Shown here: positions 14,912 through 22,426 of the stretch, in pieces
Position numbering within the stretch: position 1 is the stretch's first letter
Layout: the number at the start of each line of letters is the position of its first letter
DNA from: Synergistaceae bacterium
GTDB lineage: Bacteria; Synergistota; Synergistia; Synergistales; Aminobacteriaceae
Reading direction: 5' to 3'
Assembly: GCA_017443985.1 (NCBI GenBank)
Contig: JAFSXR010000003.1
Span: forward strand, 1 to 34,794
Length of the DNA: 34,794 bases
Program-made: the position numbers and the translations under genes
The notes under the pieces: model-generated
Seen by the model: only the letters and a program-made list of their open reading frames with translations
The model's database searches: none
Told to the model about the DNA's origin: nothing

Positions 14912-14973
14912 GAGTTAGGAGTTAGGAGTTAGGAGTTTTTTTATTTCCTAATTCCTAATTTCTCGTTCCTCAT
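14909..14973. repeat. Tandem TAGGAGT array facing inverted relatives; possible terminator
   Basis: Four exact TAGGAGT units (14909-14936) run into seven T residues, then TTCCTAATTCCTAATT (14945-14960) and TCTCGTTCCTC on the other side. The two halves can pair (AGGAGTTAGGA with TCCTAATTCCT, with G-U), making a hairpin between the coiled-coil gene and dnaJ. The first unit contributes the stop codon of the upstream gene. Confidence 0.75.
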
Positions 14974-15002
14974 AAAAAATAAAGAGGAGAGTTTTTTACA
15001 GT

Positions 15003-16145
15003 TTGGAAGATTTATACGAAATTTTAGAAGTCTCTAGGGACGCTACACAGGCCGATATAAAAAAGGCTTATCGTAAACTTGTCAAAGAATATCACCCGGA
15101 CGCTCACCCGGGAGACAAAGACGTTGAAGAAAAATTCAAAACAATAAACGCGGCTTATTCAGTTCTCAATGACCCCGAAAAACGAGCGCGTTATGACCAG
15201 TTCGGAACAACCGATCCAAATTCTAATCCGTTCGGCGGAATGGGCGGCATGGATCTGGGCGACCTGTTCGGCGATTTATTTTCGCAGGCATTCGGCGGAG
15301 GCTTCGGAGGCTTTTCAAGCAGTTCACGCCGTCAGAGCAGCCCTAACGCACCAAGACGCGGCAATGATATTGAAACCCTCGTTAATGTAACTTTGCTTGA
15401 AGCCATGACGGGAGTTACAAGAGATATTAACGTCATGAAGTGGGAGACCTGCCAGCATTGCAGCGGAACGGGAGCGAAGCCCGGCACGAAGCCGGAGACC
15501 TGTTCACGCTGTAAAGGCACGGGGCAGGTCAGACAGACACAGCAAAGTTTATTCGGTCAGTTCGTGAGCATTACGACATGCCCGGATTGTCATGGAACTG
15601 GAAAAATCATAAAAGAAAAATGCGATGAATGTGAAGGACGAGGCCAAGTCCGCAAGAAACATAAACTTGAAGTTAAAATTCCTGCCGGTGTCGAGCGCAA
15701 CATGCGTCTACGAATACCCGGAGCAGGCGAGGCAGGAACGAACGGAGGCCCGGCCGGAGATTTATATTTAATTATCGATGTTGGGCTTGACGCAAATTTT
15801 GAACGCAGCGGCGCGGATTTGCACACAACATTAATTTTGACATATCCTCAGGCAGTTTTAGGAACTGAAGCAGAGATAAAGACTCTTGACGGAACCCTCG
15901 AAAAAATTTCCGTGCCTGCCGGGACTTCACACGGGCAAATATTAAAAGTCAAGGGCAAGGGAATGCCGAAGGTTAATTCAAAATCAAGGGGCGATTTATA
16001 CGCGCATGTCTTTATTGAGATACCAACGAAACTGACGGACAAACAGCGCGAATTAATAAAATCTCTTGCCGATGAAATGAAAGCCCCCGTCAGCGAAAAT
16101 AAATCGGGCTTTACGGATTGGCTGAAAGAAAAATTATTTAGTTAA
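15003..16145 (+). CDS. dnaJ: Chaperone protein DnaJ
   Basis: DnaJ stimulates the ATPase of DnaK and hands it unfolded proteins. The 380 residues show the full type I layout: J domain at 1-70 with HPD at 31-33, a Gly/Phe-rich linker (NPFGGMGG...GGGFGGF), four zinc-binding CxxCxGxG repeats from Cys150 (CQHCSGTG, CSRCKGTG, CPDCHGTG, CDECEGRG) and the C-terminal substrate-binding domains. The start is TTG at 15003; GAGGAG lies 13 bases upstream, a long spacing, but no ATG or GTG fits. It is not next to dnaK or grpE here; slipin and alaS follow. No CIRCE element is visible. Confidence 0.96.
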   Translation: MEDLYEILEVSRDATQADIKKAYRKLVKEYHPDAHPGDKDVEEKFKTINAAYSVLNDPEKRARYDQFGTTDPNSNPFGGMGGMDLGDLFGDLFSQAFGGGFGGFSSSSRRQSSPNAPRRGNDIETLVNVTLLEAMTGVTRDINVMKWETCQHCSGTGAKPGTKPETCSRCKGTGQVRQTQQSLFGQFVSITTCPDCHGTGKIIKEKCDECEGRGQVRKKHKLEVKIPAGVERNMRLRIPGAGEAGTNGGPAGDLYLIIDVGLDANFERSGADLHTTLILTYPQAVLGTEAEIKTLDGTLEKISVPAGTSHGQILKVKGKGMPKVNSKSRGDLYAHVFIEIPTKLTDKQRELIKSLADEMKAPVSENKSGFTDWLKEKLFS

Positions 16146-16160
16146 GGGAGAAAAAATTTT

Positions 16161-16964
16161 ATGATAATTGATATTAGTGATTTAGGCTCGATAATTTCCG
16201 GGCTTGGAACAGCTGTGGTAGCTATTTTCTTTTTGTTAATAGTGCTTTCAACCGCGATAAAAGTTGTCCCCGAATACAGGCGCATTGTTTTATTCAGATT
16301 GGGCCGTCTTGTCGGAAGCAGGGGACCCGGAATTGTTTTTATAATGCCTTTTATTGACCGTGCTATGACGGTTGATTTAAGAATTTTGACGCTTGATGTA
16401 CCAGTTCAGGAAGTCATCACAAAAGACAACGTAGCAATAAAAGTCAACGCCGTTGTATATTTCAGAGTGCTTGAACCGTCAAAATCAGTTGTCGAAGTTG
16501 AAAATTACATCGTTGCAACAAGCCAATTAGCTCAAACGACTTTGCGCTCTGTCGTTGGATCCGTTGAGCTTGACGAAGTTTTATCTTCGCGTGAAAAAAT
16601 CAATCAGGAACTTCAAAAAATCATTGATGACCGCACCGATCCATGGGGCATTAAAGTCAGCGCAGTTGAGGTTAAAGAGCTTGAACTGCCGGAAGGAATG
16701 AAGCGCGCAATGGCTCGCCAGGCCGAAGCAGAAAGAGAGCGCAGGGCAAAAATCATCGCCGCTGAAGGAGAATTGCAGGCCGCTGAAAAATTATCGGAAG
16801 CAGCGCGAAAAATGGAAGCCTCGCCGATTACTTTGCAGTTACGTTATTTACAGACCATACGCGAGATTTCCGGCGAACGCAATACAACAACATTCTTCCC
16901 AATTCCTGTTGATTTAATCAAGCCGTTTGTAGATAAACTGACGGGCGGTGAAAAGAGCGCATGA
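16161..16964 (+). CDS. Slipin (stomatin-like SPFH/band 7 membrane protein)
   Basis: A 267-residue SPFH-domain protein. One N-terminal membrane segment (about residues 10-34) precedes the slipin hallmark [29 protein letters not shown] and [21 protein letters not shown]. The later [23 protein letters not shown] helix is typical for oligomer formation. Such proteins build membrane rings and are linked to membrane microdomains and proteolysis; a NfeD-type partner is usual but is not next to it here. Ribosome site AAGGGAG precedes the ATG. Its stop overlaps the alaS start (ATGA). Confidence 0.94.
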   Translation: MIIDISDLGSIISGLGTAVVAIFFLLIVLSTAIKVVPEYRRIVLFRLGRLVGSRGPGIVFIMPFIDRAMTVDLRILTLDVPVQEVITKDNVAIKVNAVVYFRVLEPSKSVVEVENYIVATSQLAQTTLRSVVGSVELDEVLSSREKINQELQKIIDDRTDPWGIKVSAVEVKELELPEGMKRAMARQAEAERERRAKIIAAEGELQAAEKLSEAARKMEASPITLQLRYLQTIREISGERNTTTFFPIPVDLIKPFVDKLTGGEKSA

Positions 16965-19603
16965 AATACAGAACTGCTAAAGCATTACGGGAGATGTTCA
17001 TAAAATTTTGGGAGGAAAAAGGCTCAAAGCACCTCCCAAGTTTTTCGTTAGTTCCTGAAGATCCGTCGCTGTTGTTCACTATTGCAGGAATGGTGCCGCT
17101 TAAGCCCTATTATTTAGGAATTAAAGAGCCTGAATACCCAAGAGTTGTAACGTCTCAAAAATGTGTTCGCACTAACGATATTGAAAACGTCGGAAGAACA
17201 GCGCGTCATCATACATTTTTCGAGATGCTGGGGAATTTTTCATGGGGAAGTTATTTCAAGCATGAGGCAATAACTTGGGCATGGGAATTTTTAACAGAGC
17301 GCGTAGGGCTTGACCCCGAAAGACTTTACGCGACAATCTATAAAGACGATGAAGAAGCCTATAATGTTTGGCATAAAGATGTAGGACTTCCAGAAAATAA
17401 AATTTTCAGATTTGGACAGGACGATAATTATTGGTTTATGGGCGATACGGGGCCCTGCGGTCCATGCTCTGAGATTTATTACGACAGGGGCGAAAAATAT
17501 TCCTGCGGTAAACCGACATGCGGAGTCGGCTGCGACTGCGACAGATACATGGAGATATGGAACTTAGTTTTCACGCAGTTCGACAGACAAAAGGACGGTT
17601 CAATGCCATTACTGCCTCACAAAAATATTGATACGGGCATGGGACTTGAGCGTCTTGCTTCGGTCGTTCAAGAAGTCGATACGGACTATGAGACGGATTT
17701 ATTCACGCCGTTAATAAAACACACCTGCGAAAAAGCCGGAATAAAATACGGCGATAATCCCAAAAATGATATGGCCGTTAGAGTTATAGCCGACCATGTG
17801 AGAAGCGTTGCTTTTATGCTTGCTGACGGTGTTCTGCCTTCAAACGACGGGCCCGGCTATGTTCTTAGAAGATTGTTAAGACGCGCTGTGCGTTTTGGTA
17901 AATTATTAAACTTCGACGGGCTTTTCCTTTGTGAATACATGCCGATTTTAATTGACATAATGGGCGAGCCTTACCGAGAATTAATCACACAGCGTCCAGT
18001 CATCGAACAGATTATTAATCTCGAAGAAGAGAAATTTAACAAGACATTAAAGCAGGGCACAGAGCTTTTTGACAGTGAGATAGCCTCGTTAAAAGCAAAA
18101 AATATAACTCAAATTCCCGGCGATGTAATTTTTACATTGTATGATACTTTTGGATTTCCGCCGGAATTAACCCGCGAAATGGCGAGCGAACAGAATTTTA
18201 CTCTTGATGAAGAAGGCTTCAAGGCTGCAATGAACGAGCAGAAAGAACGCGCAAGAGCATCAAGCAAACAAAAGAAAAGCGCGTTGACAGGCGATATTTA
18301 CACGGAGCTTGAAAACGAGTTCGGAGCAACAAAATTCACGGGTTACGAAAAAGCTAACGATACGGGGAAAATTTTGGCTCTCATCACATCAGACGGACGG
18401 GTTGACAGCGTAACATCAGGCGAATTTGAAATTATCCTCGATACAACGCCTTTTTATGCTGAACGCGGCGGAGAAGTCGGCGACATCGGCACAATGACAA
18501 TAAACGGCCATGCAATAAAAATTCTTAACACAATTCCTCATGGAAAAATCATTGTGCATAGTGCAAGGCTTGATGATAAGAACGAAATCAAAGTCGGCGA
18601 CGAGGTTTTATCTTCAGTTGATGATGAAAGAAGGAGCGCAATCAGACGCAATCACACGGCAACGCATTTATTACACGAAGCATTAGGGCGCGTCTTGGGC
18701 CGTCATGTAAGGCAGGCAGGCTCGCTCGTTAATGACATGTTCTTGCGGTTTGATTTTACTCATCATTCACCAATGAGCGACGCTGAAATAGCTGAAGCTG
18801 AAAAAATTATTAACCAAGAAATATTAAATAATGTTGCGCTCGATATTTCCGAACATTCAAAAGAAGAGGCTCAAGCACTCGGCGCAAAAGCCCTCTTTGA
18901 TGAAAAATACGGCGATGTTGTCAGAGTTGTAAATGTCCCTGAATTTTCTATGGAACTTTGCGGAGGTTTGCACGTTTCAAGAACAGGCGATATAGGCGCA
19001 TTCAAGATTTTACGAGAGGAGAGCATTGGTTCAGGCACTCGCAGAATTTTGGCAACAACGGGCATGAATGTTTTAATGCTGATGCAAAAGTTATTTGCAT
19101 TGAGAAATTCATTGACCGCGCTATTAATGACCGATGAGGACGGATTGAAAGATAAAGCAGCTGCTCTTGTCGATGACTTAAAGACAATGAAAAATCAAAT
19201 TCAAGCCGCAAAATTAAAGGAGCTTTTGGAAAATTCCGAGAGATTTTTGGAGCGTGAAGAGCTTGACGGAATTTTAATTCAGACGGGAAGATTTCCTGAT
19301 ATTCAAGCGAACATGCTGCGCGACATCGGCGACAAAGCACGTGCAAGACCTGAGCCTAATATCGTTATTTTAGCGTCATTAAGCACTGAAGATAATTCGT
19401 GCCAATTATGCGTCATGGCTGATGACAAAGCCGTCAACATGGGAATTAACGCCGGTGTTTTGGTAAAAGAGGCCTGCGCTATTCTAGGCGGTAAAGGCGG
19501 CGGCAGGAAAAATCTTGCTCAGGGCGGAGGACGAGAGGGCGCGAAACTCGAAGAAGCATTAACAAAAATTCGTGAACTTGTGAAAAGTCAGCTTCAAAAA
19601 TAA
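16961..19603 (+). CDS. alaS: Alanine--tRNA ligase
   Basis: AlaS charges tRNA-Ala and edits mischarged seryl- or glycyl-tRNA. The 880-residue length is normal. Class II catalytic motifs are present ([46 protein letters not shown]), as are the editing-domain zinc site residues ([13 protein letters not shown] and [13 protein letters not shown]) and the C-terminal domain ending [17 protein letters not shown] sequence. The gene overlaps slipin by four bases. In many bacteria ruvX follows alaS closely; here about 2.3 kb of accessory DNA separates them. There is no T-box leader because alaS lies inside an operon. Confidence 0.97.
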   Translation: MKYRTAKALREMFIKFWEEKGSKHLPSFSLVPEDPSLLFTIAGMVPLKPYYLGIKEPEYPRVVTSQKCVRTNDIENVGRTARHHTFFEMLGNFSWGSYFKHEAITWAWEFLTERVGLDPERLYATIYKDDEEAYNVWHKDVGLPENKIFRFGQDDNYWFMGDTGPCGPCSEIYYDRGEKYSCGKPTCGVGCDCDRYMEIWNLVFTQFDRQKDGSMPLLPHKNIDTGMGLERLASVVQEVDTDYETDLFTPLIKHTCEKAGIKYGDNPKNDMAVRVIADHVRSVAFMLADGVLPSNDGPGYVLRRLLRRAVRFGKLLNFDGLFLCEYMPILIDIMGEPYRELITQRPVIEQIINLEEEKFNKTLKQGTELFDSEIASLKAKNITQIPGDVIFTLYDTFGFPPELTREMASEQNFTLDEEGFKAAMNEQKERARASSKQKKSALTGDIYTELENEFGATKFTGYEKANDTGKILALITSDGRVDSVTSGEFEIILDTTPFYAERGGEVGDIGTMTINGHAIKILNTIPHGKIIVHSARLDDKNEIKVGDEVLSSVDDERRSAIRRNHTATHLLHEALGRVLGRHVRQAGSLVNDMFLRFDFTHHSPMSDAEIAEAEKIINQEILNNVALDISEHSKEEAQALGAKALFDEKYGDVVRVVNVPEFSMELCGGLHVSRTGDIGAFKILREESIGSGTRRILATTGMNVLMLMQKLFALRNSLTALLMTDEDGLKDKAAALVDDLKTMKNQIQAAKLKELLENSERFLEREELDGILIQTGRFPDIQANMLRDIGDKARARPEPNIVILASLSTEDNSCQLCVMADDKAVNMGINAGVLVKEACAILGGKGGGRKNLAQGGGREGAKLEEALTKIRELVKSQLQK

Positions 19604-19619
19604 CAAAGGAGAATGTTTT

Positions 19620-19673
19620 TTGAAATTTAATTTATTGGATACTGCTTCAGGCTGGGAGGTCTGGAGCAGGTAA
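19620..19673 (+). CDS. Candidate 17-aa leader peptide upstream of the RNHCP gene
   Basis: Directly after alaS, AAGGAG (19606-19611) is followed after 8 bases by TTG 19620, opening an 18-codon frame for MKFNLLDTASGWEVWSR and TAA. TTG starts are used elsewhere here (dnaJ, the RNHCP gene, the P-ATPase). The last codons, including both Trp codons, form the 5' arm of a hairpin at 19655-19690. Ribosome position on this ORF would therefore decide which of two hairpins forms ahead of the RNHCP gene. It might instead be the surviving start of a gene displaced by the insertion. Confidence 0.5.
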   Translation: MKFNLLDTASGWEVWSR

Positions 19674-19725
19674 GAACTCTCAGAACCTCCGATATAACAA
19701 AAAATTTAATTTTATTTTGGAGGTT
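19655..19725 (+). promoter_or_regulatory. Mutually exclusive hairpins controlling the RNHCP ribosome site
   Basis: Segment 1, GGAGGTCTGGAG (19655-19666), can pair with segment 2, CTCTCAGAACCTCC (19677-19690), for 12 base pairs with two single-base bulges. Segment 2 contains AACCTCC (19684-19690), which can instead pair perfectly with GGAGGTT (19719-19725), the Shine-Dalgarno of the RNHCP gene. No T run follows, so control would act on translation rather than termination. Confidence 0.55.
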
Positions 19726-19732
19726 TGCGAAA

Positions 19733-20149
19733 TTGAACAGAGAAAATAAAAGGAAGCTGTTTGAGAAAGGCTATTACAAAAATCACGCCTGTAATGACGG
19801 CTTTACGTGCAAAGAATGCGGCTGGAAAGTCAGCCCGCCTCTTTATGGTGAAAGGCACAGAAATCACTGCAATAATTGCCTATCGAGCCTTCATCTTGAT
19901 AACGAGCCGGGCGACAGAGAAGCCGACTGCGGAGGAATTATGGAACCCATAGGCGTTTGGGTTAAGAAAAATGGCGAGTGGGCAATTATTCATCGCTGTA
20001 AAAGGTGCGGTCATTTAAGTTCCAATCATGTTGCGCCCGATGACAATCCAGTCAAGCTGATGTCTATTGCAATGCACCCGATAGCTTGTCCGCCGTTTCC
20101 TATTGAACGTATTGAGGAAATGGTGAAAGCTATGAGCAACGAAATATAA
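19733..20149 (+). CDS. RNHCP domain-containing protein
   Basis: A 138-residue protein of the small RNHCP family, named after its RNHC motif. It has FTCKECGWKV, the core GERHRNHCNNCLSSLHLD (with Asn for the usual Pro after RNHC), GDREADCGGIMEPIGVWV and HRCKRCGHLSSNHVAPDDN. Four CxxC-type pairs suggest two zinc-binding sites. The function of the family is not known; nucleic-acid or ribosome contact would fit such ribbons but is a guess. The start is TTG 19733 with GGAGG nine bases upstream. It lies between alaS and ruvX with a DUF262 gene, and has its own terminator. Confidence 0.88.
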   Translation: MNRENKRKLFEKGYYKNHACNDGFTCKECGWKVSPPLYGERHRNHCNNCLSSLHLDNEPGDREADCGGIMEPIGVWVKKNGEWAIIHRCKRCGHLSSNHVAPDDNPVKLMSIAMHPIACPPFPIERIEEMVKAMSNEI

Positions 20150-20154
20150 TTTTG

Positions 20155-20195
20155 TTCTCCCGTTGTTTATGTGTTATTATAACGGGAGAATTTTT
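20155..20195 (+). terminator. Intrinsic terminator after the RNHCP gene
   Basis: TTCTCCCGTT (20155-20164) pairs perfectly with AACGGGAGAA (20181-20190), a 10-bp stem with a 16-base loop, followed by five T residues. It separates the RNHCP gene from the DUF262 gene, whose promoter must lie here or which relies on read-through. Confidence 0.85.
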
Positions 20196-20223
20196 CAAAA
20201 TTAACGAAAGGAGCATGAAAAAA

Positions 20224-21969
20224 TTGCCAAAATTAGAGACAAAAGACAAGACAGTTAAGCAACTTTTTGAAGACAATAGAACGCATTTCCTTATTCCCGA
20301 TTATCAACGGCCTTATGAATGGGACGATAAAGAGTGCGGTACTTTATGGACAGATTTATATACGTTTGCGTTCCCTGATAATGAGCCTGAAAAATTTGAT
20401 TGGGATAATAACGAATATTTTTTAGGGCCGATTGTTACTTTTACCAATGAGAACAGCGCAAAAGAAGTAATCGATGGACAACAGCGTCTTACAACGTTAA
20501 TGCTTTTGCTTCGGGCATTTTATACGGAATTTGAAAAGAAACAAGATAAAAATTCCATTAAAGCTCGCGACCAAATAGGGGCGTGTATTTGGAAAACAGA
20601 TGAAATTGATGATACTCCGGATATGGCTTCTTGCAAACTTGAGACCGAAGTAGCAACAGATGAGGCAAAAGAAGACTTCAAGGAAATTTTGAAAACAGGC
20701 GCAATCTCAAAAGACAAAAAAAGCCGTTATGCCAACAATTACAGATTTTTTCAAAATAAAATCACTGAGTTTCTTCAAAAATATGACGGTTATTTAGCAC
20801 ACTTCTCCGCAAGAATTTTGAAAAATTGTATAATCCTTGATATCTTGGCCAGTTCCTCCGAAGCAGCGATGAGAATTTTCACAACCCTAAACGATCGCGG
20901 CAAGCCGTTATCTGACGCAGATATTTTCAAGTCTCAGCTCTATAAATATTACAAAGAACTTGAAAACAAAGATAAATTTATCAAACGTTGGAAGGAGCTG
21001 GAAGAAGTTTCTTCTGAAATTTATCATCCTATTGTAGGTACTCCAATGGACGAGGCTTTTACTCGTTATATGTACTACGAGAGAGCAAGGCAGGAAAACA
21101 AATCATCAACAATAGAGGCTCTGCGAAAATTTTACGAAAAAAATTCATATGCCCTTTTGAAAAATGGTGCGACGTTCGACAACATCGTTGACCTTGCAAA
21201 TTTTTGGAAGTCCGTTTCCTTGCAGGACAAAGAAAGATTTTCGGATAAAATCCTCAAGCGTCTTTTCGTTTTGAATTACGCCCCCAACGGAATGTGGACT
21301 TACATAACGTCAGTTTATTATATTCGGAATAGGAGCGAGAACGGTTTGCTTGATGAGGAAAAGTTTTATGATTTTCTGAACAAAATCACCGCTTTCATAT
21401 GGGGATATTCTTTCATAAATCCCGGCGTGAACGCGCTCAGAACTCCCATATATGCTGAGATGGTTAATATTGTCGATGATAAAAGAGTTGAATTTAAGGA
21501 ATATAAAATTGATTTGAATCAGCTCGAAAACGCTATTAAAAATTACGTGTTCACTAATACGCGCACCATTACTAAATCAATGCTTGCATGGTGGGCTTTT
21601 AACGATGAAAATCAAGAGCTGCTGGAATTGAATAAATCGTTTCAAATTGAACACATTTACGCAAAAAAACGACTTGAATTTGACCGTAGCTTTTCAAATC
21701 CACGCAATATCGAGTTATTAGGGAATAAGGCGTTACTGGAAGGCAACATAAATATTCGCGCCTCCGATTATCATTTTGCGGATAAAGTTAAATATTATAA
21801 GGGGTTCAAAAATTCACGCGGTCAATCAATAGGCGGAACTTCCATTAAAGAGCTTCAGGACTTGGCTAAAAATGCTAAGGACTTCACCGAAAACGATATA
21901 GTCCAGCGCAACGCTTTAATCGTTCAAAAGTTCATTGAGTATCTGAGAAAGAATGACCTCCTCAAATAA
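20224..21969 (+). CDS. DUF262/DUF1524 (GmrSD-type) nuclease-like protein
   Basis: About 580 residues. The N-terminal DUF262 domain shows IPDYQRPYEW and VIDGQQRLTTLMLL, a ParB-like fold with a nucleotide-sensing motif; the C-terminal DUF1524 domain shows FQIEHIYAKKRLE and NIELLGNKALLEGNINIRASD, an HNH-type nuclease with the His of EHIY in place. This layout is that of GmrSD-like type IV restriction enzymes and relatives that cut modified DNA or respond to phage. The start is uncertain: GAAAGGAG ends one base before ATG 20215, too close, while TTG 20224 has a 10-base spacing; the latter is preferred. It overlaps ruvX by 17 bases and is AT-richer than the alaS side. It is probably an acquired defence gene. 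Confidence 0.85.
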   Translation: MPKLETKDKTVKQLFEDNRTHFLIPDYQRPYEWDDKECGTLWTDLYTFAFPDNEPEKFDWDNNEYFLGPIVTFTNENSAKEVIDGQQRLTTLMLLLRAFYTEFEKKQDKNSIKARDQIGACIWKTDEIDDTPDMASCKLETEVATDEAKEDFKEILKTGAISKDKKSRYANNYRFFQNKITEFLQKYDGYLAHFSARILKNCIILDILASSSEAAMRIFTTLNDRGKPLSDADIFKSQLYKYYKELENKDKFIKRWKELEEVSSEIYHPIVGTPMDEAFTRYMYYERARQENKSSTIEALRKFYEKNSYALLKNGATFDNIVDLANFWKSVSLQDKERFSDKILKRLFVLNYAPNGMWTYITSVYYIRNRSENGLLDEEKFYDFLNKITAFIWGYSFINPGVNALRTPIYAEMVNIVDDKRVEFKEYKIDLNQLENAIKNYVFTNTRTITKSMLAWWAFNDENQELLELNKSFQIEHIYAKKRLEFDRSFSNPRNIELLGNKALLEGNINIRASDYHFADKVKYYKGFKNSRGQSIGGTSIKELQDLAKNAKDFTENDIVQRNALIVQKFIEYLRKNDLLK

Positions 21970-22393
21970 TAATCCCGGCCGCGTCTTGGCCCTCGACATC
22001 GGCACAGTCAGAATAGGCGCGGCAATTTCTGACCCTAATCAAATAATCGCTCAGGGCTTGGGCGTGTGGAACGTCGAAAATGACGAATGGCTCAAAAATT
22101 TTGACGAGTGTTTGAAAAAATATGACCCGTCTTTAATCGTTCTTGGCCTGCCCGTTCGGACTGACGGCAAAAAAAGCGAACGCGCCGAAAAAATTTTAGA
22201 GCTTCTCGAAAAATTAAAAATTAAATATCTAGATAGAAATTTTATAACTCATGACGAAAGATTTACGACGGTAATAGCTCAAAGGGCGTTGCTCGAAGCC
22301 GACACTTCCCGAAAAAAAAGAAAAAAAACCGTTGACAAAATCGCCGCCGTCATTATTCTTGAAAATTGGCTGGAGTTTGCCCACCATAAATAA
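21953..22393 (+). CDS. ruvX: Putative pre-16S rRNA nuclease / Holliday junction resolvase-like RuvX (YqgF)
   Basis: A 146-residue RNase H-fold nuclease of the YqgF/RuvX family, implicated in 5' processing of 16S rRNA. Motifs present are VLALDIGTVRIGAAISD, LIVLGLPVRTDGKKSERA, DERFTTVIAQ and a C-terminal VDKIAAVIILENWL. The ATG at 21953 lies inside the end of the DUF262 gene with only GAGAAAGA upstream, so it may depend on translational coupling. Its usual neighbour alaS is upstream of the accessory insert. Confidence 0.93.
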   Translation: MTSSNNNPGRVLALDIGTVRIGAAISDPNQIIAQGLGVWNVENDEWLKNFDECLKKYDPSLIVLGLPVRTDGKKSERAEKILELLEKLKIKYLDRNFITHDERFTTVIAQRALLEADTSRKKRKKTVDKIAAVIILENWLEFAHHK

Positions 22394-22426
22394 ATTTTAA
22401 TAATAAAAAAACTGGAGGAATTTTAT

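Noticed and set aside
14909..14973. CRISPR-like array
   Set aside because: Seven-base units are head to tail without spacers; this is a simple tandem repeat.
19620..19732. T-box leader
   Set aside because: The AGGGTGGNACCGCG-type T-box sequence is absent; the hairpins have no terminator T run.
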